Assembly (NCBI GenBank): GCA_024637315.1
Contig: JAGXFH010000025.1
Location: forward strand, 38,737 to 102,736
Direction: 5' to 3'
Length of the DNA stretch: 64,000 bases
DNA from: Brevirhabdus sp.
GTDB taxonomy: Bacteria > Pseudomonadota > Alphaproteobacteria > Rhodobacterales > Rhodobacteraceae
The notes under the pieces are model-generated. The model made no database searches, was not told where the DNA came from, and was given only the letters and a program-made list of their open reading frames with translations. Positions 26,554 through 35,240 of this stretch are shown piece by piece (position 1 is the stretch's first letter; each line of letters starts with the position of its first letter). The translations under genes were made by a program, and so were the position numbers.

Positions 26554-28827
26554 ATGAGCCGATTCTCCACTCCCATCGCCGAACAGATCTGGGACATGAA
26601 ATATCGCCTGAAACAAGCGGATGGCACAGCCGTGGACAAGACCGTCGAGGATACCTGGCGGCGGATCGCCCGGTCACTGGCCGCGGTCGAGAACGACCCG
26701 GATGTCTGGGAAGACCGATTCTACGCCGCACTGGAGGATTTCAAGTACCTGCCCGCTGGGCGGATCACGGCGGGCGCCGGCACCGACCGGTCGGTGACGC
26801 TGTTCAACTGCTTCGTCATGGGCACGATCCCCGACAGCCTGTCGGGGATCTTCGAGGCGCTGAAAGAGGCGGCGCTGACGATGCAGCAGGGGGGCGGCAT
26901 CGGCTATGATTTCTCGACGATCCGGCCCAAGGGTGCGGATGTGAAGGGCGTGGCTGCGGATGCCTCTGGCCCGCTGTCGTTCATGGATGTCTGGGACGCG
27001 ATGTGCCGCACGATCATGTCGGCGGGGTCGCGGCGCGGCGCGATGATGGCGACGATGCGCTGCGATCACCCGGATATCGAGGATTTCATCACCGCCAAAT
27101 CCGATGCGGCGCGGCTGCGGAACTTCAACGTCTCGGTCTTGGTGACGGACGCCTTCATGGAGGCTGTGAAGGCCGGAAAATCCTGGGATCTGGTCTTTGG
27201 CGGCAAGGTCTACCACACCGTTGAGGCATGCGATCTGTGGAATCGGATCATGAAGTCGACTTATGATTATGCCGAACCCGGCGTGATCTTCATCGACCGC
27301 ATCAACCAGATGAACAACCTGGCTTATTGCGAGACCATCGCCGCCACCAATCCCTGTGGCGAGCAGCCGCTGCCGCCCTATGGCGCCTGCCTGCTGGGGT
27401 CGGTCAATCTTGCGCGGCTGGTGAGCGACCCGTTCGGGGCCGAGGCGCATCTGGATGTGGGCGCGCTGGACGATCTGGTGCGGCTGGCGATCCGGATGAT
27501 GGACAATGTGGTGGACGCGTCGAAATTCCCGCTGCCGCAACAGGCCGAGGAGGCGCGGAACAAGCGCCGGATCGGGCTCGGGGTGACCGGTCTGGCTGAC
27601 GCGCTGCTGATGCTGGGGCTGCGGTACGGGTCCGAAGAAGCGGCGAAGCAGACCGAGGCGTGGATGAAGGCGATTGCGCGGTCGTCCTATCTTGCCTCGG
27701 TCGATCTGGCAAAAGAGAAGGGCGCGTTTCCGCTGTTCGACGCCAAGGGGTATCTGGCCTCCGGCAACATGCGGCAGATGGACAAGGATGTGCGCGAAGC
27801 TGTGAAGACGCATGGCATTCGCAACGCGCTGCTGACCTCGATCGCACCAACCGGCACGATCAGCCTTTACGCGGGCAACGTGTCGAGCGGGATCGAGCCG
27901 GTCTTTGCCTATGCCTATACCCGCAAGGTGTTGCAGAAGGACGGATCGCGGACCGAGGAGGAAGTCGTCGACTACGCGGTGCAGATGTGGCGCGATATGT
28001 TCGGTGACGCACCCTTGCCCGAGTATTTCGTCAACTCCCAGACCCTGCCGCCGCTCGAACATGTGCGGATGCAGGCGGCGGCGCAGAAATGGGTGGATTC
28101 CAGCATCTCCAAGACGATCAACTGCCCCGAGGACATCTCGTTCGAAGGGTTCAAGAATGTCTACATGGAGGCATGGGACTCCGGCTGCAAGGGCTGCACG
28201 ACCTATCGGCCGAACGCCGTGACGGGCTCGGTCCTGACGGTCAGCGAAGCCAGCGAGACAGTGCCGGGCGAAGCGCCGGATCGGGTAACGGAAGGCGAGG
28301 TCATCTATATTTCCGAGCCACTCGACCGCCCGCAAGAGCTTGAGGGCAATACCTACAAGCTGAAATGGCCCGACAGCGAACATGCGATCTACATCACCAT
28401 CAACGACATCTTCATCGGCGGGCACCGGCGGCCGTTCGAAGTGTTCATCAACTCCAAGAACATGGAGCATTTCGCCTGGACCGTGGCGCTGACCCGGATG
28501 ATCAGCGCAGTCTTCCGGCGCGGCGGCGACGTGTCATTCGTGGTGGAGGAACTGAAGGCCGTGTTCGATCCGCGTGGCGGGGCCTGGATGCAGGGAAAAT
28601 ACGTGCCGTCCATCCTGGCGGCGATCGGGGGCGTGATCGAACGGCACCTGATCGCGATCGGGTTCATCGAGGGCGAGGGCTTGGGCCTGAAGGTCGATCC
28701 GCGATCGGATGTCCCGGGTCTGGCGCGCGCGCGGGGTAAGGCCTGCTCGTCCTGCGGTTCGTTCGAAATGCGAATGGTCGAGGGCTGCATGACCTGCGCA
28801 AATTGCGGCTATTCGAAATGCGGGTGA
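26554..28827 (+). CDS. nrdJ: Adenosylcobalamin-dependent (class II) ribonucleotide reductase NrdJ
   Basis: 757 aa. Reduces ribonucleotides to deoxyribonucleotides with coenzyme B12, independent of oxygen. NPCGEQPLPPYG (from Asn266) holds the active-site Cys-x-Glu, FNCFVMG the first redox Cys, GACLLGSVNL and SIAPTGTISLYAGNVSSGIEP the other core blocks. The C-terminus has CSSC and CMTCANCGYSKCG, a Cys-rich zinc-ribbon-like tail with the re-reducing thiols. No Shine-Dalgarno sequence is visible. The tRNA-like element ends 21 bases upstream, and a three-codon ATG-AAA-GCA-TAA (26541-26552) lies one base before the start. I see no cobalamin riboswitch. Confidence 0.95.
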   Translation: MSRFSTPIAEQIWDMKYRLKQADGTAVDKTVEDTWRRIARSLAAVENDPDVWEDRFYAALEDFKYLPAGRITAGAGTDRSVTLFNCFVMGTIPDSLSGIFEALKEAALTMQQGGGIGYDFSTIRPKGADVKGVAADASGPLSFMDVWDAMCRTIMSAGSRRGAMMATMRCDHPDIEDFITAKSDAARLRNFNVSVLVTDAFMEAVKAGKSWDLVFGGKVYHTVEACDLWNRIMKSTYDYAEPGVIFIDRINQMNNLAYCETIAATNPCGEQPLPPYGACLLGSVNLARLVSDPFGAEAHLDVGALDDLVRLAIRMMDNVVDASKFPLPQQAEEARNKRRIGLGVTGLADALLMLGLRYGSEEAAKQTEAWMKAIARSSYLASVDLAKEKGAFPLFDAKGYLASGNMRQMDKDVREAVKTHGIRNALLTSIAPTGTISLYAGNVSSGIEPVFAYAYTRKVLQKDGSRTEEEVVDYAVQMWRDMFGDAPLPEYFVNSQTLPPLEHVRMQAAAQKWVDSSISKTINCPEDISFEGFKNVYMEAWDSGCKGCTTYRPNAVTGSVLTVSEASETVPGEAPDRVTEGEVIYISEPLDRPQELEGNTYKLKWPDSEHAIYITINDIFIGGHRRPFEVFINSKNMEHFAWTVALTRMISAVFRRGGDVSFVVEELKAVFDPRGGAWMQGKYVPSILAAIGGVIERHLIAIGFIEGEGLGLKVDPRSDVPGLARARGKACSSCGSFEMRMVEGCMTCANCGYSKCG

Positions 28828-28889
28828 GTCTTGCCGGCCACAGATCGGCCATTGATCGACATGGGGATTCCCAGCGCTGACCGTCTTTG

Positions 28890-28904
28890 TTAACCTTTCG
28901 TTAA
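28890..28904 (+). promoter_or_regulatory. Full CtrA binding site upstream of the Hint gene
   Basis: TTAACCTTTCGTTAA is TTAA-N7-TTAA with the preferred TTAACC left half. It is centred about 38 bases before the ATG at 28935, in an AT-rich 107-bp gap after nrdJ. CtrA is the global response regulator of cell cycle and, in Rhodobacterales, motility and gene transfer agent expression. Confidence 0.6.
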
Positions 28905-28934
28905 TAATAAAGAAACGACGGCAGGTAGATACAC

Positions 28935-29981
28935 ATGAATACGGGCTTTGGCGGCGCGTTCGTCATTTCGTGGACGCAGGCGAAACTGGATGGTCGGGCG
29001 GGCGCACCCGTCAGTGCGGTCACCGTCGGATCGACGTGGCGGTGGAGCGGGAGGGCCGCGCGGGTCGATTCACCAGGTGACGTGCTGGTGCTCAGGAACC
29101 CTGTTGCAACAGACACTTCTTCCAGGCTGCCGTCCATCGATCTGCGCCAGTTGACCAGTGCGGCCGACTTCAGGGATGAAACCGAAGCGTCATTGTTCGA
29201 CGCATGGTTCGACGTCACTGACGGATTGCGGCGGTTCAGGGCTACATTGGTGAAGTCTGACCAGAATCATCACCCGCTTGTGCTGTTCCGAAACGAGGTG
29301 CCGCCGGCCGCGACTGACCTTCGGATTGTCGGCGTCATGACGGAACCCTATCTCGCCTCAGCCCAGGCACGGGCGCCCGAGGGCACGATCTGTTTCACGC
29401 CCGGCACGCGGATCAGCACAGCGGACGGGCCGAGCCTTGTCGAGGATCTGCGGGAAGGCGACCGCGTTACTACCAAGGACAGTGGCAGCCAGCCGGTGCT
29501 TTGGGTTGGCAGCCGGCGGATCACCGGGGCGCGGATGCACGTGATGCCGCATTTGCGGCCCATCCGGTTGCGCGCGAACGTGCTGGGGCAGGACCAGCCC
29601 GACGCCGACCTGATTGTCTCTCCCGATCACCGGGTCCTGTTGAAGGGACGGATGTCAGAGGCGCTGTTCAATACAGATGAGGTGCTGGTGGCGGCCAAGG
29701 ATCTGGTCAACGACGCCACGATCACCGTAGATCACGCCCTGCGCAGCGTAACCTACATTCACTTGATGCTGCCGGCCCATCAGATTGTCTGGGCCAACGG
29801 CATCCAGACCGAAAGCTTCAACCCTTCCTTGGCGGCCCTGCACGAGGTCGATCCGAAGCAGCGCCAGCGCCTTTATGACTGCATGCCGGTGCTCGAGCAG
29901 GACCCCACCGCCTACGGCATGCCGGTCAGGCGAACACTGAACCGGTCTGAAGCCGCTCTGATGCGGCACGAAATGGCATGA
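28935..29981 (+). CDS. Hint-domain protein with N-terminal extension
   Basis: 348 aa. Residues 1 to about 150 are a beta-rich extension (ISWTQAKLDGRAGAPV, then WFDVTDGLRRFRATLV) with no named domain that I recognise. A Hint domain follows, starting ICFTPGTRIST (about 153-163) with the nucleophilic-type Cys, LREGDRVTT, RPIRLRANVL, SPDHRVLL, and ending HQIVWANGIQTESFNP. Such stand-alone Hint proteins are abundant in Rhodobacterales and their function is unsettled. No signal peptide. A CtrA site precedes it. Unlike the Hint protein at 5550-6191, the catalytic cysteine is present, so self-cleavage is conceivable. Confidence 0.83.
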   Translation: MNTGFGGAFVISWTQAKLDGRAGAPVSAVTVGSTWRWSGRAARVDSPGDVLVLRNPVATDTSSRLPSIDLRQLTSAADFRDETEASLFDAWFDVTDGLRRFRATLVKSDQNHHPLVLFRNEVPPAATDLRIVGVMTEPYLASAQARAPEGTICFTPGTRISTADGPSLVEDLREGDRVTTKDSGSQPVLWVGSRRITGARMHVMPHLRPIRLRANVLGQDQPDADLIVSPDHRVLLKGRMSEALFNTDEVLVAAKDLVNDATITVDHALRSVTYIHLMLPAHQIVWANGIQTESFNPSLAALHEVDPKQRQRLYDCMPVLEQDPTAYGMPVRRTLNRSEAALMRHEMA

Positions 29982-29988
29982 GGTCCTG

Positions 29989-30016
29989 TTGACTCTGGGC
30001 TTGCGCCGAGTATAAG
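29989..30016 (+). promoter_or_regulatory. Promoter of rpsD
   Basis: -35 TTGACT (29989-29994), 16-base spacer, -10 TATAAG (30011-30016). It starts eight bases after the Hint gene stop. The transcript would begin near 30023 and carry a leader of about 138 bases before the rpsD GTG, long enough for S4 autoregulation (inference). Confidence 0.7.
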
Positions 30017-30160
30017 CGCCCTCTGTTCAGGCCCCGAAAGGTGGCTGGTTCATACATTATTGGTGTTGGTGGCCCCCGCAAGGGGATGCCTGTCGGGTCG
30101 AACGGCCAGAGGACAACGCCCTTCACATCCGCCCCAAAGGGCCACAGAAGGAGATCAGCC

Positions 30161-30781
30161 GTGACCAAACGCACGTCTGCCAAGTACAAGATCGACCGCC
30201 GGATGGGCGAGAACATCTGGGGTCGTCCGAAATCCCCGGTCAACCGCCGCGAATACGGCCCCGGCCAGCATGGCCAGCGCCGCAAGGGCAAACTGTCCGA
30301 CTTCGGTCTGCAGCTGCGTGCCAAGCAGAAGCTGAAGGGCTATTACGGCGATGTCACCGAAAAGCAGTTCCGCCGCATCTATGCCGAGGCCGAGCGTGTG
30401 AAGGGCGATACCGGCGAGAACCTGATCGGCCTGCTGGAACGTCGCCTGGATGCCGTCGTTTACCGCGCCAAGTTCGTGCCGACCGTTTTTGCCGCCCGCC
30501 AGTTCGTCAACCACGGCCATGTCAAGGTGAACGGTACCCGTGTCAACATCGCGTCCTACCGCGTCAAGGAAGGCGACTTGATCGAGGTTCGCGACAAGTC
30601 CAAGCAGATGGCGATGGTGCTGGAGGCCGCTGGTCTGGCCGAGCGTGATGTCCCCGACTACCTCGACGTGGACCATTCCAAGATGACCGCGACCTTCGTG
30701 CGCACACCGGCGCTGGGCGATGTGCCCTATCCGGTGATGATGGAGCCGAACCTCGTGGTCGAATATTACGCCAAGAACTAA
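30161..30781 (+). CDS. rpsD: 30S ribosomal protein S4
   Basis: 206 aa, exact length of alphaproteobacterial S4. It binds 16S rRNA early in 30S assembly. N-terminal part [20 protein letters not shown], then [18 protein letters not shown], and the S4 RNA-binding domain [17 protein letters not shown] to [11 protein letters not shown]. The start is GTG at 30161, fixed by AAGGAG at 30148-30153; no ATG in the right place exists. rpsD stands alone here, not in the alpha operon. Confidence 0.97.
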   Translation: MTKRTSAKYKIDRRMGENIWGRPKSPVNRREYGPGQHGQRRKGKLSDFGLQLRAKQKLKGYYGDVTEKQFRRIYAEAERVKGDTGENLIGLLERRLDAVVYRAKFVPTVFAARQFVNHGHVKVNGTRVNIASYRVKEGDLIEVRDKSKQMAMVLEAAGLAERDVPDYLDVDHSKMTATFVRTPALGDVPYPVMMEPNLVVEYYAKN

Positions 30782-30803
30782 GGTCTGAACGACCATTGCA
30801 GGG

Positions 30804-30831
30804 GGCCGCGCCGAACCGGCGCGGCCTTTTT
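30804..30831 (+). terminator. Intrinsic terminator of rpsD
   Basis: Nine-bp perfect stem GGCCGCGCC (30804-30812) and GGCGCGGCC (30818-30826), GAACC loop, followed by TTTTT. Confidence 0.92.
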
Positions 30832-30877
30832 CGTTTCAGGGGTCGAAGTGCCCGCCCGAACCGGAAGGATCCGAAAC

Positions 30878-32299
30878 ATGGCCGTAACTCATCCCGTTTA
30901 CCACAGCATCGACGGTCCCGTCGTCCTGATCGGATACGGGTCGATCGGGCGCGGAACGCTGCCGCTGATCGAGCGGCATTTCGACTTCGATCGCAACAAT
31001 GTCGTGGTGATCGAGCCGAACGAGGCCGCTGAGGGCGAGCTTTCGGCGCGCGGCGTACGGCACTTGCCTGTTGCCATCACCAAGGCGAATTATCGTGACG
31101 TGCTCGGCGGCGTTCTGCAGCCGGGCAAGGGATTCTGCGTCAACTTGTCGGTCGATACATCTTCGCTCGATCTGATCAAATACTGCAGGGAAATCGGCGT
31201 TCCCTATATCGACACCGTGGTTGAGCCCTGGGAAGGGTTCTACTTCAAAACCGAAGACAACTCGCATCGCACCAACTACGCCCTGCGTCAGGCAGTGCGC
31301 GACGAAGCCGCCGCCAATCCAGGTGGAACGACGGCTGTGTCCTGTTGCGGGGCCAATCCCGGCATGGTCAGCTGGTTCGTCAAGGAGGCGCTGCTGACCC
31401 TCGCCCGCGATCTGGGGAAAGAGACCCCGGCACCGTCGACGCGTCAGGATTGGGCAAAGCTGATGCAGCGGCTTGGCGTCAAGGGCGTACATATTGCCGA
31501 ACGTGACACCCAGGTCCGGTTGGAACCCCGTGCGCCGGGCCATTTCGTCAACACCTGGTCGGTCGAGGGGTTCACCGCGGAAGGCTATCAGCCTGCTGAA
31601 CTTGGCTGGGGCACACATGAGAAATGGATGCCCGAAAACGCGAGCGGACATACCCTTGGCTGTCGGGCGGGCATCTGGCTGGCGCAGCCCGGCGCAAACA
31701 CCAAGGTCAGGACATGGTGCCCGACGCCGGGCCCGCAGTTCGGATTTCTGGTCACCCATAACGAAGCGATCTCGATTGCCGACTATTACACGGTCGGCGA
31801 TCCGGTAGCACCCGAGTTTCGCCCGACTTGCCACTATGCCTACCATCCCTGCGACGATGCGGTGCTCAGCCTGCACGAGATGTTCGGGTCGAACCAGATC
31901 CCGGAAGTGCATCATATCCTCGAGCCCGAAGAGATCATCGACGGGATCGACGAACTGGGCGTACTGCTTTACGGCCACCCGAAAAACGCACTCTGGTATG
32001 GCTCGCGGCTTTCGAACGACGAGGCGCGCCAGCTTGCCCCCGATCAGAACGCGACCGGGCTTCAGGTCAGCTCTGCCGTTCTGGCCGGCATGGTCTGGGC
32101 GCTGGAGAACCCCAACGCTGGCATCGTCGAGACCGACGAGATGGATCACGCCCGATGCCTGGAGGTGCAGCGCCCCTATCTCGGTCCGGTCGAAGCGCAC
32201 TACACGGACTGGACGCCGCTGACTGACCGCCAGACACAATTCCCCGAGGACATCGACGAAGGCGACCCATGGCAGTTCCGCAATGTGCTGGAGCGGTGA
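30878..32299 (+). CDS. hss: Homospermidine synthase
   Basis: 473 aa, the length of bacterial Hss. It makes sym-homospermidine from putrescine (two molecules, or putrescine plus spermidine), using NAD+ as a prosthetic cofactor. The N-terminal Rossmann motif is VVLIGYGSIGRGTLPLI. Further blocks are NLSVDTSSLDLI, YIDTVVEPWEGFY, SCCGANPGMVSWFVKEAL and the C-terminal NATGLQVSSAVLAGMVW. Start at ATG 30878 with GGAAGGA upstream; the frame opens at 30848 but without family sequence. Homospermidine is a typical alphaproteobacterial polyamine. Confidence 0.95.
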   Translation: MAVTHPVYHSIDGPVVLIGYGSIGRGTLPLIERHFDFDRNNVVVIEPNEAAEGELSARGVRHLPVAITKANYRDVLGGVLQPGKGFCVNLSVDTSSLDLIKYCREIGVPYIDTVVEPWEGFYFKTEDNSHRTNYALRQAVRDEAAANPGGTTAVSCCGANPGMVSWFVKEALLTLARDLGKETPAPSTRQDWAKLMQRLGVKGVHIAERDTQVRLEPRAPGHFVNTWSVEGFTAEGYQPAELGWGTHEKWMPENASGHTLGCRAGIWLAQPGANTKVRTWCPTPGPQFGFLVTHNEAISIADYYTVGDPVAPEFRPTCHYAYHPCDDAVLSLHEMFGSNQIPEVHHILEPEEIIDGIDELGVLLYGHPKNALWYGSRLSNDEARQLAPDQNATGLQVSSAVLAGMVWALENPNAGIVETDEMDHARCLEVQRPYLGPVEAHYTDWTPLTDRQTQFPEDIDEGDPWQFRNVLER

Positions 32300-32359
32300 A
32301 ACATCTGGCCTTGCCGTAGCGGTGCCGCTAGAAGACCCCGGAACATCGAGGCTGCTCAA

Positions 32360-33448
32360 ATGAACCAGACCATCGCCCCGCAATCCGGCATCATGGAGAT
32401 CACGCTTTACCAGGGCGGTGAGGCGCATGTGGACGGCGTGGCCGAAGTGGTCAAATTGTCATCCAACGAAAACCCGTTCGGTCCCGGCGAGAAGGCGCGA
32501 GAAGCCTTTGCGAAGACGGTTCACAAGCTGCACCGTTACCCGTCAAGCGACCACGCGGCGCTCCGCCGTGCCATTGCGGAGGTGCACGGACTCGATGCCG
32601 ACCGGATCATTTGCGGCGCAGGATCCGACGAGATCATCACTTTCCTCTGTCAGGCCTATGCTGGTCCGGGCGACGAGGTGATCCATACTGAGCATGGGTT
32701 TTCGATGTACCGCATCTCGACGCTGGCCGCTGGGGCGACCCCGGTCGAAGTGGCTGAACGAGAGCGGGTGGTGGATATCGACGCGATCCTTGCCGCCAGC
32801 ACTGACAAGACCCGGCTGGTCTTCATCGCCAACCCGGCCAATCCGACTGGAACGATGATCGACGAGAACGAAATTGCGCGACTGGCAGTCGGACTGCCTG
32901 CGCAGGCAATCCTGGTGCTGGACGCTGCCTATGCCGACTATGTCGAAGGTTACGACGGTGGTGCGGCATTGGTCGAGCAGCGTGAAAATGTCGTCATGAC
33001 ACGCACCTTTTCCAAGCTTTACGGGCTTGGCGGTTTGCGGATCGGCTGGGGCTATGGCCCGCGCCCGATCATCGACGTTCTGAACAGAGTGCGAGGGCCG
33101 TTCAATCTGTCCGCCACCCAGCTTGAAACCGCCGAGGCAGCGATCCGTGACCGCGACTATGCCAAAAAGTGCCGCCTGGAAAACGCACGTCTGAGGGTTT
33201 GGCTGGCGGAGGCATTGGCCGAACTCGGTGTGCCATCCGACCTGTCCTGCGCCAACTTCATTCTGGCCCGGTTCCACGACCAGGCCGAGGCCGAGGCTTG
33301 CGACGACTACCTGAAGTCGCGGGGTCTGATCGTACGACGGGTCGCGGGATACAAGTTGCCGAACTGTCTGCGGATCACCATCGGCGACGAGTCGAGCTGT
33401 CGCCGTGTCGCACATGCCATTGCCGCCTTCAGAGAGGGCAAGGGATGA
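32360..33448 (+). CDS. hisC: Histidinol-phosphate / aromatic aminotransferase
   Basis: 362 aa, fold-type I PLP enzyme. [11 protein letters not shown] substrate loop, [29 protein letters not shown] and the PLP-binding Lys (about 219) in [17 protein letters not shown]. The family converts imidazole-acetol phosphate to histidinol phosphate, and many members also transaminate aromatic keto acids. Here the gene overlaps tyrA (ATGA, 33445-33448) and is far from the other his genes, so a role in tyrosine/phenylalanine synthesis is at least as likely as in histidine synthesis. Confidence 0.92.
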   Translation: MNQTIAPQSGIMEITLYQGGEAHVDGVAEVVKLSSNENPFGPGEKAREAFAKTVHKLHRYPSSDHAALRRAIAEVHGLDADRIICGAGSDEIITFLCQAYAGPGDEVIHTEHGFSMYRISTLAAGATPVEVAERERVVDIDAILAASTDKTRLVFIANPANPTGTMIDENEIARLAVGLPAQAILVLDAAYADYVEGYDGGAALVEQRENVVMTRTFSKLYGLGGLRIGWGYGPRPIIDVLNRVRGPFNLSATQLETAEAAIRDRDYAKKCRLENARLRVWLAEALAELGVPSDLSCANFILARFHDQAEAEACDDYLKSRGLIVRRVAGYKLPNCLRITIGDESSCRRVAHAIAAFREGKG

Positions 33449-34365
33449 GCGTTCACTACGAACGCATCGCCCTGATCGGGCTGGGCCTGATAGCATCCTC
33501 GATGCATTGGGCCATCAAGCGCGGGAACCTGGGCGCACATGTGGTGGGCTACGCCCGTTCGGCCGAAACCCGCGATGTGGCACGCGAGATCGGCCTTTGC
33601 GATACGGTCGTCGATAGCCTCGCCGAGGTGGTCCGGAATGCCGATCTGGTTGTGCTCGCGATGCCCATCGGGGCGATGGAGGACGTCGCCCGGAACATTG
33701 CGCCGCATCTGAAACCGGGTGCCACTGTCACCGACGTCGGATCGGTCAAGCGCGCCGTGATCGAGGCTGTCGCGCCGCACATACCGGACGGCGTTCATTT
33801 CATCCCTGGCCACCCACTTGCGGGAACCGAACATTCCGGGCCGCGTTCGGGATTTGCCGAACTCTTTGACAACCGCTGGTGTTTGCTTGTCCCGGATGAG
33901 TCGACCGACCCCGATGCGCTCGGCCGACTGACCGAATTCTGGGAAGCGCTCGGCGCGCATGTCGATGTGATGGATCCCGACCACCACGATCTTGTACTGG
34001 CCGTCACCAGCCACGCCCCACACCTGATCGCCTATACGATGGTTGGGGTCGCTGACGATCTGCGTCGCGTGACGGACAGCGAAGTCATCAAGTACTCTGC
34101 CGCCGGGTTTCGCGATTTCACCCGCATCGCCGCCTCCGACCCGACAATGTGGCGCGACGTCTTCCTGACCAACAAGGATGCGACGCTGGAAATCCTTGGC
34201 CGCTTCACCGAGGAACTGTTTGCACTGCAGCGGGCCATTCGCACCGGTGATGGCGAGCATCTGTTCGACTATTTTACCCGCACCCGGGCGATCCGGCGGG
34301 GCATCATAGAGGCTGGGCAGGACACCGCTGCTCCGGACTTCGGTCGGGGTGGGTCGAAAGGATGA
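33445..34365 (+). CDS. tyrA: Prephenate/arogenate dehydrogenase family protein
   Basis: 306 aa. NAD(P)-dependent oxidative decarboxylation of prephenate or arogenate toward tyrosine. Nucleotide-binding GLGLIASS (about 12-19), [32 protein letters not shown] with the catalytic-type His, and [12 protein letters not shown] in the helical C-terminal domain. The ATG at 33445 overlaps the hisC stop; the frame upstream is a shadow of hisC. The extensin-like gene overlaps its end by four bases. Confidence 0.93.
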   Translation: MSVHYERIALIGLGLIASSMHWAIKRGNLGAHVVGYARSAETRDVAREIGLCDTVVDSLAEVVRNADLVVLAMPIGAMEDVARNIAPHLKPGATVTDVGSVKRAVIEAVAPHIPDGVHFIPGHPLAGTEHSGPRSGFAELFDNRWCLLVPDESTDPDALGRLTEFWEALGAHVDVMDPDHHDLVLAVTSHAPHLIAYTMVGVADDLRRVTDSEVIKYSAAGFRDFTRIAASDPTMWRDVFLTNKDATLEILGRFTEELFALQRAIRTGDGEHLFDYFTRTRAIRRGIIEAGQDTAAPDFGRGGSKG

Positions 34366-35240
34366 GGGCGCGTATCTCTGTCCTTGCAACGATCTTGGTC
34401 GGACTGACGATGCAGGCGGGATGGGCCGATGCGCCCGAGACATCGCCACGACCGCTTGCGCGACCGGGTGCAACGGCATCCGCGCCGTCGGTTGAGGTGG
34501 CGCGGGGGGTCAACAACGCTGTCCAGCCGCCGCCCCGACCGGATACATCTGTGACGGCGTTGCCGGGCCCCGATAAGGTCGTGCTGATTTCCAGCGCCGC
34601 TGCTGTGACGCGGTCGATCCGGCCCGCTCTGCGGCCGGAAAACATCAGGCGGCGCAATGTGGTGCAGGCCTCTGGCATGCGAACCCAGCCGATCCCGGCA
34701 ATCATCCATGGCCGCAAGGGTGCGATTTGCGGCGTGGACGCGATCAAGGGCGTTCAGCTTTCACCCATTGCGGGCCGCATCGAGGGCTGTGGCGTTGGCG
34801 AACCGGTGCAGGTGACGTCCGTTGACGGGGTCACGCTATCGCCCTCTGCGATCATGGACTGCACGACGGCGAAGGCGCTGAATCTCTGGGTCAACAAATC
34901 GGCCAAACCGGCAGTCGGCAGGCTTGGCGGAGGAGTGACCGAGTTGAAGGTCGCTGCGCATTATGCGTGCCGGAATCGCAACAACCAAATGGGCGCAAGG
35001 ATATCCGAACACGGTCGCGGTCGCGCCATCGACATTTCCGCCATCATCCTGAAAAACGGCGCGGCATTGACCGTGCTGAAGGGCTGGCGTGACCCGCAGC
35101 AGAGCAAGATCCTGAAGGTCATGCACAAATCCGCCTGCGCGTTTTTTGGAACCGTGCTTGGTCCGAGCTCCGACAAGTTCCATCAGGATCACTTTCACTT
35201 CGACACTGCGCGCTACCGCAGCGGCAGTTATTGCCGCTAA
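34362..35240 (+). CDS. Extensin-like family secreted protein
   Basis: 292 aa. Signal peptide [20 protein letters not shown] with ADA cleavage-like site, a proline-rich low-complexity stretch to about 110, then a C-terminal extensin-like domain (about 110-290). This domain resembles a D,D-peptidase-like fold: AAHYACR, SEHGRGRAIDIS, and HQDHFHFDTA with metal-ligand-type His residues. The plant-derived name is historical; the probable place of action is the periplasm or cell wall. Overlaps tyrA by ATGA. Confidence 0.82.
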   Translation: MRARISVLATILVGLTMQAGWADAPETSPRPLARPGATASAPSVEVARGVNNAVQPPPRPDTSVTALPGPDKVVLISSAAAVTRSIRPALRPENIRRRNVVQASGMRTQPIPAIIHGRKGAICGVDAIKGVQLSPIAGRIEGCGVGEPVQVTSVDGVTLSPSAIMDCTTAKALNLWVNKSAKPAVGRLGGGVTELKVAAHYACRNRNNQMGARISEHGRGRAIDISAIILKNGAALTVLKGWRDPQQSKILKVMHKSACAFFGTVLGPSSDKFHQDHFHFDTARYRSGSYCR

